Source of the DNA: Bradyrhizobium sp. 164
Lineage (GTDB): Bacteria; Pseudomonadota; Alphaproteobacteria; Rhizobiales; Xanthobacteraceae
Direction of reading: 5' to 3'
DNA length: 64,000 bases
Assembly (NCBI RefSeq): GCF_023073715.1
Contig: NZ_JADPKA010000110.1
Location: forward strand, 124,001 to 188,000
Under the pieces are notes generated by a model, which saw nothing but the letters and a program-made list of their open reading frames with translations, had not been told where the DNA came from and did not search any database. Within the stretch, counting starts at the first letter, position 1, and every line of letters starts with the position of its first letter. Shown one piece after another: positions 27,826 to 36,762 of the stretch. The position numbers were made by a program, and so were the translations under genes.

Positions 27826-28089
27826 TTGACCATCTCTTTCGAGAAGCGGCCGCACGAAGAGATCGACAGGATAGCGCACCTGGCGCTCATGATGTCGTCA
27901 GATGAGCGCGCGGCCAAGCTGCTGGAGCTGGAAGCGGAGCTACTGGCTCGCGAGCGCGACGAGGAAGCGCTGATCGAACTCAGCGAAGAGCGAGGCGCAG
28001 CCTTTCGCAGGCTGGACGCGGACCGGCGCGCCGTACTCGGCATCGTCATAGCGCGCGTCAAGAAGCCGGAGCGGATCAGAGCGGCTTAG
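27826..28089 (+). CDS. Hypothetical small charged helical protein
   Basis: An 87-residue frame from a TTG codon, or 66 residues from the ATG at 27889. The sequence is highly charged and predicted helical: SSDERAAKLLELEAELLARE and ALIELSEERGAAFRRL look like a coiled coil. Codon use is GC3-rich as in real genes here. No family is recognised and the opposite strand is open too, so coding status is uncertain. A GC hairpin follows at 28097. Confidence 0.4.
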   Translation: MTISFEKRPHEEIDRIAHLALMMSSDERAAKLLELEAELLARERDEEALIELSEERGAAFRRLDADRRAVLGIVIARVKKPERIRAA

Positions 28090-28096
28090 CGCGCGG

Positions 28097-28125
28097 CCCT
28101 CCCGGTTGCGGTGGTCTCGGGAGGG
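28097..28125. terminator. Possible terminator hairpin
   Basis: CCCTCCCG (28097-28104) pairs with CGGGAGGG (28118-28125) around a 13-base loop, just after the stop at 28089. No T run follows, so it is a weak terminator candidate. Confidence 0.4.
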
Positions 28126-28384
28126 TATTGCTCGGAGCGCACCGACACGCTCCGCGCCAGCGAGCCACCGCTGCTTCGTCCGCATCGGCGGTGGCGGCTC
28201 GCCCTTCCTTGGCGCTTGCATCGAGTCCGCTCCGGCTTCGCAAGCAGGCGTGCCGGCACCGTCAATGCATGTCAGTCGCGGGCTATAAGCAGCCCTTGCT
28301 GCGCTATCGTCGAGAGCGGGGAATGGTCACCGACCTCCACCGCGTGGTAGGTTCCGCTGCTGATGGATTTCAGGAGGCATTGTC

Positions 28385-29602
28385 ATGATAAGCAAGGCCG
28401 ATGTTATCGTCATTGGTTCCGGCGGCCTCGGCGCTGCCACAGCATATTACCTAAGCAAGCAAAAAGGTCTCAGGGTCGCGCTTGTCGACAAGCATGACAT
28501 TGGATCGCAGACCTCGCCGCGCGCTGCAGGCATGGTGAGCTGCGTTCGCAAAAGCGAATTGATGATTAGCCTCATCAAGGACGCTTGCCGCAAGATTGAA
28601 GCGTTCACGGAAGAAACCGGGCAGCCTCTCGATTGGGTGCATTCGGGCAGCCTGAAGATCGCGCGTCGGCCGCAAGACGCGGAGGTTCTCAAGACCGATT
28701 TTGAACGCGGGCGCCGTATGGGCCTTGATGTCGAGCTGATCTCTCCGGAGCAGGCAAGCGGCCTCAATCCATTTTTGAAGCCAACAGGCGTCGTAGCGGC
28801 GATGAGGATCGCTGACGACAGGTATTTCGACCCAGCGCAGGTTGCAGTCGGCTTCGCCAGAGCAGCAGCGGCTGTGGGTGCAACCGTGCTGCCGAAGACG
28901 GACGTGCTCACCGTAAACATCAGCGCTGGCAAGGTGACGGGCGTAACGACCGCGAAAGGCATCATTGAAGGCCTGGTCGTCGTCGATGCAGCCGGTGCAT
29001 GGACGCGACAGGTAGCGGAGGCAAGCGGAATTCGTGTACCGTTGAAACCCACCCGGCAGCAACTGATCGTCACGGAACCTCTGGATGGCGCGCGCGCCGA
29101 CCTGCCGATGGTTCGGATCATGGATGCCGCCGTGTATACGCGTCCCTACCAGGGCGGCTTCCTTTGGGGTGTCTACGAGGAAACGCCGCGTTTTTTCGAT
29201 ATGCAATCGCTCGGGGCCAATTTCGACATCAAGGACATGCCCCTCGACATTGAGGTGCTTTGTTCAGCCGCTATTGAAGTGAAGGATCAACTCCCGATCC
29301 TGCATACTGCCAAGGTGCGGGAATTTCGCGGTGGCATTCCGACCATGACCGCTGACGGCCATCATATCCTTGGCCCGGCTCCTGGAGCGGCGGGCTTCTA
29401 TTTTGCAAGCGGATGCAATGTCGCCGGGCTTTCAATCTCGCCAGCCGTCGGAGAGGCACTTGCAACTTGGATTGTCGATGGCAGGCCTCCCATCGATCTA
29501 TCGCCTATGTCTGTCATGCGCTTCAAAGACCAATTGTGGTCTGAAGCTCAATTGGAGGAGCAAGCCGCATGGCAATACAGGCACTTCTACGGCGCGGTCT
29601 GA
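28385..29602 (+). CDS. FAD-dependent amine/D-amino-acid oxidase family enzyme
   Basis: A 405-residue DAO-fold flavoenzyme (glycine/sarcosine/D-amino acid oxidase group). The dinucleotide site is DVIVIGSGGLGAATAYYLS, the second FAD block VDKHDIGSQTSPRAAGMVS, and the closing block is GFYFASGCNVAGLSISPAVGEAL. AGGAGG lies about 8 bases before the ATG. Third codon positions are clearly less GC-rich than in neighbours (for example AAA, GAA, ATT, CAA are frequent), hinting at recent acquisition; tRNA-His is 173 bases away. The amine substrate is unknown. Confidence 0.87.
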   Translation: MISKADVIVIGSGGLGAATAYYLSKQKGLRVALVDKHDIGSQTSPRAAGMVSCVRKSELMISLIKDACRKIEAFTEETGQPLDWVHSGSLKIARRPQDAEVLKTDFERGRRMGLDVELISPEQASGLNPFLKPTGVVAAMRIADDRYFDPAQVAVGFARAAAAVGATVLPKTDVLTVNISAGKVTGVTTAKGIIEGLVVVDAAGAWTRQVAEASGIRVPLKPTRQQLIVTEPLDGARADLPMVRIMDAAVYTRPYQGGFLWGVYEETPRFFDMQSLGANFDIKDMPLDIEVLCSAAIEVKDQLPILHTAKVREFRGGIPTMTADGHHILGPAPGAAGFYFASGCNVAGLSISPAVGEALATWIVDGRPPIDLSPMSVMRFKDQLWSEAQLEEQAAWQYRHFYGAV

Positions 29603-29775
29603 CTTCTCCTGGATCGTGAGAGAGGCGAGTAAAGAGAGTCATCGAACCACTTTTGGAATGACGGCTTCGGGTCCAAAGGCCGGCAGCATGCTGGTCGTGC
29701 GCACGTTCCGCTCAGCGCCTTTAATAGACCAAGCGAATAGACCGTGGGCGCAGGGGCTCGACTCTTTGAGATCAT

Positions 29776-29852
29776 TGGTACAGTTGGGTGGGCTCGAACC
29801 ACCGACCTCCTGTTCCACAGACAGGCGCTCTAACCAACTGAGCTACAACTGC
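29776..29852 (-). tRNA. tRNA-His (GTG)
   Basis: A 77-base cloverleaf on the minus strand with encoded CCA. Acceptor GCAGTTG pairs with CAACTGT (G1 with T72), the D arm contains AGTTGGTTAGA, the anticodon stem CCTGT/ACAGG carries loop CTGTGGA with anticodon GTG, and the T arm has GGTTCGAGC. The base before G1 is T and position 73 is A, so the otherwise universal G-1:C73 pair is missing. That loss is known for one large alphaproteobacterial clade, which supports the taxonomic placement. Confidence 0.96.
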
Positions 29853-29995
29853 ATCCTGGCGAGCCGCGCCTTGGGACGCCCTCAGGTAAGGGCCGGTGCC
29901 GAGGGGGGCTGGACGGGGCGGAAACTAGGTGCAACCGGCGTTTTTGGCAAGGCCGCAAAACCCGATATTTGGCCCTCTCCGAGGCGAGATCGGCT

Positions 29996-30166
29996 GGGCG
30001 TCCCTCACCGCTCCCCAGCGGGGAGAGGTCGGATTGCTTTGGCGCGCAAGTGCGCGCCCTGAGCAATCCGGGTGAGGGGCCGCGTCCCGCAGTGAGACCT
30101 GATCCCCTCGCCCGGATCGCAACTTCGATGCGATCCGACCTCTCCCTTTGGGAGAGGTGGTCCGAA
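29996..30166. repeat. Composite palindromic repeat, family B, copy 1
   Basis: About 165 bases with nested palindromes: CTCCCCAGCGGGGAGAGGTC, GGCGCGCAAGTGCGCGCC, GGGTGAGGGGCCGCG, then CCGGATCGCAACTTCGATGC and ATCCGACCTCTCCC at the far end. The order and sequence match 36763-36912 closely. The outer blocks are complementary, so the whole unit can fold into one long hairpin. Confidence 0.75.
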
Positions 30167-30220
30167 TTCTTGGCGCAGGTCGATTAAACCCAGGCCGCAT
30201 CACCCGCAGCGTCGTTTCCA

Positions 30221-30252
30221 AAGAAAAACCCGGGACTTTCGGCCCGGGTTTC
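30221..30252 (-). terminator. Terminator of the phasin gene
   Basis: AAACCCGGG (30226-30234) and CCCGGGTTT (30243-30251) form a nine-pair stem. Read on the minus strand it ends in TTTTTCTTT. It lies 26 bases past the phasin stop. Confidence 0.85.
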
Positions 30253-30277
30253 TCAATCACTTCAAGTCCGGTCCGCC

Positions 30278-30712
30278 TCAGGCGGCGGGCTTGTAGAACT
30301 TCTCGGCGCTGGCCTTGATCGGCTCGGCGGTCTCGGCGGCGACGCGCTGGCTGAGCTCGATCAACTCCTTGGCCTGCGACTGCAAGGTCTCGAACTGCTT
30401 GCGGGTATGGCCGGTCCACAGCTCCAGCACTTCGGCCGGCGACTTGAGGCCGAACAGCTGCTGGGCAAAGTCCAGCTGGGCGCTGGTGTTGGCCTTCATG
30501 AACTCCACCAGCTTGGCGGTGTACTCGCTCGCGCCCTTGCTGGCGGAGGTGAACACGGCTTCCACGGTGCCGTTGTGGGTTTCGGCGGCGTCCTTGAACT
30601 TGGCGTAGTTCTCGCGGACCTGCGACACGCCCTTTTCGGCGAACGCACGCATCTGCTCGGGAACCTCGAACGGAATGATCGAGGCAGAAAACGGATCAGT
30701 CGCACCTGTCAT
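30278..30712 (-). CDS. Phasin (polyhydroxyalkanoate granule protein)
   Basis: A 144-residue phasin of the PF09361 type, an amphipathic helical protein that coats PHB granules. It begins MTGATDPFSASIIPFEVPEQ, has the family core VSQVRENYAKFKDAAE, LDFAQQLFGLKSPAEVLELW and a helical C-terminal region EPIKASAEKFYKPAA. The upstream open frame is not coding. A strong terminator follows, and an 11-base palindrome upstream with TGC-N3-GCA fits a PhaR operator. No other pha genes are in the window. Confidence 0.9.
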   Translation of the reverse strand: MTGATDPFSASIIPFEVPEQMRAFAEKGVSQVRENYAKFKDAAETHNGTVEAVFTSASKGASEYTAKLVEFMKANTSAQLDFAQQLFGLKSPAEVLELWTGHTRKQFETLQSQAKELIELSQRVAAETAEPIKASAEKFYKPAA

Positions 30713-31398
30713 GTTGTCCCTCACGCTAAATGAAAAAATGGAGTGAGCCTTCTGGCGCGCCCGCCGGCCCCAATTTGGGCCCTCGCATTCAGCGGGTACG
30801 AAGACTGGAAACGCGAAACAAATGAGATGGCTCGCCCAGCGCCTAGGACTATGGCAGCCCATCGTGTCAACATTGTGCATTGCACTGTGCCAGGAGGGTG
30901 CGTTGCGAGAATTTAATCCCGCAGGATGAAGTTCCCGATTGGGAAACCGGTGGTTGAGTAGCTGGGTGCGTTGTTGGTTAGCCAGAGAGATCCACTCTCT
31001 CGTTCCCTCGCCCTGGAGGGGCAGGAGGAGTCCCATTCGGGGACTTTTCCGGAGGGCATCGGCTTGGGTGCAGCATCAACAGTTGGCACCTTTTCCTGGG
31101 CTACCCCCCTCCCTAGCCCTCCCCACAAGGGGGGAGGGAACGGGACTTCGTCGTAGCAACGAGGAGTCTCTTCCGCCAACCGGGATGATGAGGGTCGTGC
31201 CGCGAATCCCTTGGATGCAACGGCGTTGCGGCTTGCGGGGTCGGCTGGATTAAGGTTATCGCGGCTTTGGGCCGTGTGCGAAGGGCCGCAGCCGTGGACC
31301 TGCCCGCGGGCGCAGGCGATACTAACCCCTTCTTAAGGCTGTCATTCGCGGCAGCCGCCTTAACGCGATGCTGACAAGCGAGACTTAAAGCCGGTCGG
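30713..31398. other. Long intergenic region with repeats, no gene
   Basis: Between the phasin and histidine-kinase starts. It carries the phasin promoter side, a possible hairpin AGTCCC-ATTCG-GGGACT (about 31030) with T residues, and a family B-like block CCTCCCTAGCCCTCCCCACA (about 31110-31140) with GGGGGGAGGG. No coding frame with a ribosome site is supported. Confidence 0.5.
30875..30885. promoter_or_regulatory. Possible PhaR operator upstream of phasin
   Basis: GTGCA-T-TGCAC is a perfect 11-base palindrome containing TGCATTGCA, the TGC-N3-GCA format reported for the PHB-responsive repressor PhaR. It is 163 bases upstream of the phasin ATG, so a role depends on where the promoter lies. 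Confidence 0.35.
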
Positions 31399-34300
31399 AT
31401 GAAGAGTTCGGATTTCCAGTTGCGAGGCGTGGGCGATCCCCGGCTGGCCGTGCACGCGACCTCTCCGCTGCCCGCCTGGCTCTGGTCGATCGACGGCACG
31501 CGCGTGCTCTGGGCCAATCCGGTCGGCGCAAAACTGTTCGGCGCGGCCCATGCCACAGCCCTCGCGGACAGGACGTTCGGCCCGGCGGACAGCCACCGCC
31601 GCCAGGTCGCCCGGCTCGCCCGCAGCCTGCCGCCGACCGGCACTGTGCGGCTCGAACGGCTGCGCGGCTTCGGCGCCCGGCTCGGCATGCTGATGACCTG
31701 CGCCTGCGCCCGCCTCCACTTCGCCGATGGCAGCCATGGCGTGCTTGTCGCCGCGATGGACCCGTCGCTGAGCAGCATGCCGCTGCTCGAGCGGCTGCTT
31801 CGTCTCGTCGACGGCGCCAAGGTGCCGATGGCCGCGTTCGCGCCTGACGGCCTGTTCGTCGGCGCCAGCGAGGCCGCCCGTTCTCTGCTCGGCTTTCGCG
31901 ATCTCGGCGAAGCGGGCCTCGACCGGGCCCGCAGCGAAGCGCTGACCTGCGGCCGCGCCGCGACGCCGATCGGAATCGGCCAGATGGTGCTGCAACGGGT
32001 CGGCACGGGCGCCGATATCGGCCTTATCGCGCTGATCGAGCCCACCGCCGCGCAACAGGCGCCCGCAGCATGGGCGCCGGAGAATACGACGGAAGCCACA
32101 GCCGAAGCCCCGGTCGAAGCGGCGCAGCAGGACGCCGAGATGACGAACGAGCCGTCATCGCTGGATGCGGAGGCCGGGATCGCATTGTTCGACGCCTTCG
32201 CTGAGCCGATCGAAACATCCGACATAGCCGCGACGACGACGCCCGCGCCCGAACCGGCCGTGAGCGAAGCGGCCGTGGACGCCGTGCAAGAACCGGCGCC
32301 CGAGCAGACCGCGGAGGCCGCGGCCAAAACTCCGGTTGAAAACTGCGCCCAGGCCATTGTGTCGCCGCGGCCGGCGCCGATCACTATCGGCATGGTCGAG
32401 CCGCCGCCGGGCCACGAGAAGACGCCCGCACCGCGTCAGCATCCGCTGCGCTTCCTCTGGCAGATGGATGCCGAGGGACGCTTTGTGCTTCGCTCCGACG
32501 AATTCATCCGTCTCATCGGTCCGCACACCGCCGCCCGCTTCGGCCGCCGCTGGCGCGAGATCGCCGCGGAATTTGCGCTCGATCCCGACGGGCGCATCGC
32601 AGAGGCGCTCGAGAGCCACGACACCTGGGCCGGCATCACCGTGAACTGGCCCGCCGATGGCGGCGAGCATCTTCCGGTCGAGCTCGCGGGCCTGCCGATC
32701 TACGATCGGGAGCGCAACTTCGCCGGCTTCAAGGGCTTTGGCGTCTGCCGCGATCTCGATGGCCTCAACCGGCTCGAGGCGCTCCGCCGCTTCGAGCTGC
32801 TGGCCGAAGCGCCGGCGCAGCACGGCCTGTCCGCCGAAAGCGTCGAGCCGGAGGCCGAGGCAGCGACGCCGCCTCCGCCGATCGCGCCGCCTGCGCCCGA
32901 GCCTGAAGCCGAACTGCCGGACCCCACACCCGACGCGAATTCACATCCAACCGATCCGGAAACGCCAGTGGAAACGCCGCCTCCAAACGTCGTGCCGTTC
33001 CGCCCGCATGGCGATGCACGCTCGCCGACGCTGACGCCGGTCGAGAACAGCGCGTTCAACGAGCTCGCCCGGCAATTGTCCGAGCGGCTCGAGCGCGACC
33101 GCGAGACGATTGCCGCCGACACGTCTGAGCCGCCGGCCGCCGAATTCGCGCCCGAACCACCCGCGCCGGAGCCCGAGGCGCCGCAGGCTGCGGCCGAATG
33201 GCTGACCGAGCCGGCGCCGCCGGCACGCGGCGAGCCCGTGCGCGACCGCGCGCTGCTCGACCTATTGCCGACCGGCATCCTGATCTATCGCCTCGACCGC
33301 CTGCTCTACGCCAACCCCGCCTTCCTCGCGCGCATGGGCTACGCAAACCTGAGCGCGCTGGAGGATGCCGGCGGGCTGGACGCGCTCTATGTCGAGCCGG
33401 GCGTCTCCACGGCCAGCAGCACGTCGCAAGCAGGCACGCCGGTGACGATCAGCGCGGCCATCGCGAACGGCGAAGAGCCGCTTGCGACCACGGAAGCGCA
33501 TCTGCACACGATCGACTGGGACGGCGAGAGCGCGCATGCGCTGATCTGCGCGCTGCCGCAGGCCGCGCCAATGGTCGCCGCGCCCGATATCGCCGAGACG
33601 ATTGTCTCCGAATCCTTGCCCTTTGCGCCCGAGCTCGAGCCCGCGGCCGGCGATGCCGACGCCGAGGATCTCGCCGCGATCCTGGACACCACGGCCGAGG
33701 GCATCGTGATGTTCGATGCCGAGGGCAACATCCACGCCTGCAACCGCAGCGCCGAGGCGCTGTTCGGCTATGACGGCGAAGCCCTGCTCGAGCAGAATCT
33801 GGCGACGCTGTTCGCCCCTGAGAGCCAGCAGATCGTCGCCGACTATCTCGAAAGCCTGAAGAGCCAGAACATTGCGAGCCTGCTCGACCACGGCCGCGAG
33901 GTGCTGGGCCGCGAGAAGAAGGGCGGCGTCATTCCGCTCGCGATGATCATGGGCCGCACACGGCCGGACGGCCCGAACTTCTTCGCCGTGTTCCGCGATC
34001 TCTCCCAGAGCAAGAAGGGCGAGAGCGAGCTGACGCGGGCCCGCCGTCTCGCCGACGGCGCAGCGACGGCCAAAGCCGACATGCTGGCGCGGATCAGCCA
34101 CGAGATCCGCACCCCGCTCAACGCCATCATCGGCTTCGCCGAGGTGATGATCTCCGAGCGTTTCGGCGCACTCGGCAACGAGCGCTACGGCGAATACATG
34201 AAGGACATCCGCGCCTCCGGCGAGCGCGTCATCGCGATCATCGACGATCTCTTGGAGCTGTCGCGGATCGAGACCGGCAAGCTCGACCTCAACTTCGCCA

Positions 34301-34761
34301 ACCTCAATCTCAACGACCTCGTCGAGGCCTGCGTCGTGGTGATGCAGCCGCAGGCCAATCGCGAGCGCATCATCATCCGCACCTCGCTGGCGCATGCGCT
34401 GCCGCAGGTCACGGTGGATGCGCGCGCGATGCGGCAGATCACCGTAAACCTGATCTCGAACTCGATCCGGCTTGCGAGCGCCGGCGGCCAGGTCATCGTC
34501 TCGACCGCGCTGACCGATCGCGGCGAGATCGCGCTGCGCATCCGCGACACCGGCCATGGCCTCAGCGAACGCGAAGTCGCCGCCGCGATGGAGCCGTTCC
34601 GCACCCCGCCGCCAGGCGACGCCGCGGACAGCTCCGCGCTCAGCCTATCGCTGACCAAGGCGCTGGTCGAAGCCAACCGCGCCCAGTTCAACATCAAGAA
34701 CGCGGGCAATTCCGGCACGCTGATCGAGGTGGTGTTCGCACCGGCGCTGGCGAAGGCGTGA
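31399..34761 (+). CDS. Large PAS-domain sensor histidine kinase, PdhS/PleC-like, with degenerate ATP lid
   Basis: A 1120-residue protein without obvious membrane spans. N-terminal PAS-like segments (PAWLWSIDGTRVLWANPVG; MAAFAPDGLFVGASEAARS) are followed by long Ala/Pro/Glu linkers, another PAS around residues 350-450, and a PAS near residue 760 (TAEGIVMFDAEGNIHACNRS). The HisKA box is SHEIRTPLNAIIGFAEVM with phospho-acceptor His. The ATPase domain keeps the N box (NLISNSIRLAS) and G1 (IRDTGHGL), but G2, normally GLGLPL, reads SALSLSL before TKALVEANRA. The KALVEANRA tail is typical of PdhS/PleC/DivJ relatives controlling cell-cycle regulator DivK. It may act as a phosphatase or pseudokinase. 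Confidence 0.9.
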   Translation: MKSSDFQLRGVGDPRLAVHATSPLPAWLWSIDGTRVLWANPVGAKLFGAAHATALADRTFGPADSHRRQVARLARSLPPTGTVRLERLRGFGARLGMLMTCACARLHFADGSHGVLVAAMDPSLSSMPLLERLLRLVDGAKVPMAAFAPDGLFVGASEAARSLLGFRDLGEAGLDRARSEALTCGRAATPIGIGQMVLQRVGTGADIGLIALIEPTAAQQAPAAWAPENTTEATAEAPVEAAQQDAEMTNEPSSLDAEAGIALFDAFAEPIETSDIAATTTPAPEPAVSEAAVDAVQEPAPEQTAEAAAKTPVENCAQAIVSPRPAPITIGMVEPPPGHEKTPAPRQHPLRFLWQMDAEGRFVLRSDEFIRLIGPHTAARFGRRWREIAAEFALDPDGRIAEALESHDTWAGITVNWPADGGEHLPVELAGLPIYDRERNFAGFKGFGVCRDLDGLNRLEALRRFELLAEAPAQHGLSAESVEPEAEAATPPPPIAPPAPEPEAELPDPTPDANSHPTDPETPVETPPPNVVPFRPHGDARSPTLTPVENSAFNELARQLSERLERDRETIAADTSEPPAAEFAPEPPAPEPEAPQAAAEWLTEPAPPARGEPVRDRALLDLLPTGILIYRLDRLLYANPAFLARMGYANLSALEDAGGLDALYVEPGVSTASSTSQAGTPVTISAAIANGEEPLATTEAHLHTIDWDGESAHALICALPQAAPMVAAPDIAETIVSESLPFAPELEPAAGDADAEDLAAILDTTAEGIVMFDAEGNIHACNRSAEALFGYDGEALLEQNLATLFAPESQQIVADYLESLKSQNIASLLDHGREVLGREKKGGVIPLAMIMGRTRPDGPNFFAVFRDLSQSKKGESELTRARRLADGAATAKADMLARISHEIRTPLNAIIGFAEVMISERFGALGNERYGEYMKDIRASGERVIAIIDDLLELSRIETGKLDLNFANLNLNDLVEACVVVMQPQANRERIIIRTSLAHALPQVTVDARAMRQITVNLISNSIRLASAGGQVIVSTALTDRGEIALRIRDTGHGLSEREVAAAMEPFRTPPPGDAADSSALSLSLTKALVEANRAQFNIKNAGNSGTLIEVVFAPALAKA

Positions 34762-34816
34762 GTGAGCATTTTGCGGAGGGTCGGTCCCAACGGACCGGCC
34801 CTCCTTCACGCCGCTC

Positions 34817-35224
34817 TCAACGCTTGGCCGGCGGGCCGCTCTTGTTGCCCGGCAAGCCCTTAATGTTCGAGGTATCCTGCTGCTGGACGGTCGGGTTTTG
34901 CGAGTTCGAGCCAACCGTTCCGGTGCGAGCGGGAGGACCGTTCTTGTTGCCGGGAGCCCCAGCGATACCCGTCCCCGAGTTCTGCGCGCTGGGGACGTTG
35001 GCGACACCGCTGCTGCTGTCCGTGCGCGTGTGATCTCCCGGCGCGGTCGCGGCCGAGCCCGGCTTGTCCTGCGCTCCAACGTAGCCCGAGGCGCCGGAAT
35101 TCTGCGTCTTGAGGCCTTTGTCCGCTTCGCTCTGCACGTTCTGGTTAGGTGTTGCCTGCTGCGCGATTGCGGGCCCCGCCATCAGCGGGGCCGCGATAAG
35201 GATGGCTGCCATTGTCGTTCGCAT
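34817..35224 (-). CDS. Secreted low-complexity protein with GxPGNKxGPPA repeats
   Basis: A 135-residue protein with a signal peptide (MAAILIAAPLMAGPAIA, cleaved before QQATPN) and a disordered mature chain rich in Gly, Asn, Gln, Ser and Pro. Two near-identical units GAPGNKNGPPAR and GLPGNKSGPPAK lie near residue 90 and at the C-terminus. Such short exported proteins are frequent in Bradyrhizobium but have no known role. It stands alone, convergent to the kinase gene. Confidence 0.72.
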   Translation of the reverse strand: MRTTMAAILIAAPLMAGPAIAQQATPNQNVQSEADKGLKTQNSGASGYVGAQDKPGSAATAPGDHTRTDSSSGVANVPSAQNSGTGIAGAPGNKNGPPARTGTVGSNSQNPTVQQQDTSNIKGLPGNKSGPPAKR

Positions 35225-35345
35225 GAGCGTTTCTCCTCCGCTTGCCCCTTCGCGCGTAAACGCCCGACACCGCGAAGATTTCCAAACCAGCCGGAATAAA
35301 GCCTTCGGTTGCAGGAACCAGGTCTGCCGTGCTGTCGCTCAAACG

Positions 35346-35378
35346 AAAGGGCACGGCGCTTGTCGCGCCGTGCCCTAC
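35346..35378 (-). terminator. Terminator hairpin after the thiolase gene
   Basis: AGGGCACGGCGC (35348-35359) and GCGCCGTGCCCT (35365-35376) form a 12-pair stem with a five-base loop. On the minus strand it is followed by TTCGTTT. It lies 21 bases past the thiolase stop. Confidence 0.75.
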
Positions 35379-35396
35379 ACAATCCTTGCGGTGGTC

Positions 35397-36569
35397 TCAG
35401 TGATAGATCTCGAACAGGCCGGCGCCGCCCTGGCCGCCGCCGATGCACATCGTCACCACGCCCCACTTGGCCTTGCGGCGTGCGCCTTCCTGGAGCAGAT
35501 GGCCGGTGAGCCGCGCGCCGGTCATGCCAAAGGGATGCCCGATCGCGATCGAGCCGCCGTTGACGTTGTACTTGGCGGGATCGATGCCGAGCTTGTCGCG
35601 GCAATACAGGCACTGGCTGGCGAAGGCCTCGTTGAGCTCCCATAGATCGATGTCGTCGATCTTGAGCCCGGTGCGCTTCAAGAGCTTCGGAATCGCGAAC
35701 ACGGGGCCGATGCCCATCTCGTCGGGCTCGCAGCCCGCGGTCGCCCAGGCGACGAAGCGCCCGAGCGGCTTGAGGCCGCGCTTCTCGGCGTCCCTGGCTT
35801 CCATCAGCACCACGGCGGCGGCGCCGTCGGAGAGCTGGCTGGCATTGCCGGCGGTGACGTATTTGCCGGGGCCCTTCACCGGCTCGAGCTTGGCAAGGCC
35901 CTCCATCGTGGTATCGGGCCGGTTGCACTCGTCGCGATCGACGACGTAATCGACGATCGACTCCGCCTTGGTCTGCTTGTCGACGACCTTCATCTTGGTC
36001 TTCATCGGGACGATCTCGTCCTTGAACTTGCCGGCCTGCTGCGCCGCGGCCATGCGGCGCTGCGATTCCAGCGAGAACTCGTCCTGGTATTCGCGGCTGA
36101 GCTTGTAGCGTTCGGCGACGATATCGGCGGTGTCGATCATCGCCATGAAGATGTCAGGGGCGACCTTGAGCAGTTCCGGATCGATCGATTCCTTCGGCGA
36201 GCCGCCGCCGGGAATCGAGATGCTCTCGACGCCGCCGGCGACGATGCAGTCGGCGCCGTCGGAGCGGATCGAGTTGGCAGCCATCGCGATGGTCTGAAGC
36301 CCCGAGGAGCAGAAGCGGTTCACAGAAACGCCGGCGGTAGACTTCGGCAGGCCTGCGAGCAGCGCGGCCTGACGGCCGATGTTCGGCGCGCCATGAGCGC
36401 AGTTGCCGAGATAACAGTCCTCGACATAGTCCTTGTCGACGCCGGCGCGCTTCACCGCGTGCTGGATGGCGTGGGCGGCGAGCGACATCGGCGGCGTGAT
36501 GTTGAACCCGCCGCGGCCGGACTTGGCCAGGCCCGTGCGCGCATAGGAAACGATGACGGCTTCACGCAT
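35397..36569 (-). CDS. Acetyl-CoA C-acyltransferase (thiolase)
   Basis: A 390-residue thiolase. The nucleophile is Cys in NRFCSSGLQTIA, the His/Asn loop is ELNEAFASQCLY, and the C-terminal motifs GGSIAIGHPFGMTGAR and CIGGGQGGAGLFEIY carry the other catalytic His and Cys. Thiolases condense or cleave acyl-CoA with acetyl-CoA in beta-oxidation or PHB formation; the layout resembles the acyltransferase (FadA-like) branch more than biosynthetic PhaA, but this is not certain. It is transcribed alone with its own terminator. Confidence 0.93.
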   Translation of the reverse strand: MREAVIVSYARTGLAKSGRGGFNITPPMSLAAHAIQHAVKRAGVDKDYVEDCYLGNCAHGAPNIGRQAALLAGLPKSTAGVSVNRFCSSGLQTIAMAANSIRSDGADCIVAGGVESISIPGGGSPKESIDPELLKVAPDIFMAMIDTADIVAERYKLSREYQDEFSLESQRRMAAAQQAGKFKDEIVPMKTKMKVVDKQTKAESIVDYVVDRDECNRPDTTMEGLAKLEPVKGPGKYVTAGNASQLSDGAAAVVLMEARDAEKRGLKPLGRFVAWATAGCEPDEMGIGPVFAIPKLLKRTGLKIDDIDLWELNEAFASQCLYCRDKLGIDPAKYNVNGGSIAIGHPFGMTGARLTGHLLQEGARRKAKWGVVTMCIGGGQGGAGLFEIYH

Positions 36570-36762
36570 GTGTTTCTCCCTTGTCGAACGATTTTGAACG
36601 GAGCGTCCTTACCGCCATTGGTACACAAAGTTTGGCCGAGGCGGGAGAAATAAAAACGCCGCCTCCGGTGACGGAGGCGGCGTTGTTCCGCGGGTCGGAA
36701 TATATCTGCGCCGGGACGAAGGATCAGACTCATCAGACTCAAATGGCTGGTGCGAGTCACCT

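Noticed and set aside
27690..28061. Ser/Arg-rich minus-strand frame at 27.7-28.1 kb
   Set aside because: Low-complexity composition typical of an antisense frame; the plus-strand charged helical frame is slightly more plausible, though also uncertain.
29776..29852. Prophage or island attachment site at tRNA-His
   Set aside because: No integrase gene and no direct repeat of the tRNA 3' end were seen within the window.
29996..30166. CRISPR-like array
   Set aside because: The repeats are long nested palindromes in two distant copies, not short direct repeats with unique spacers.
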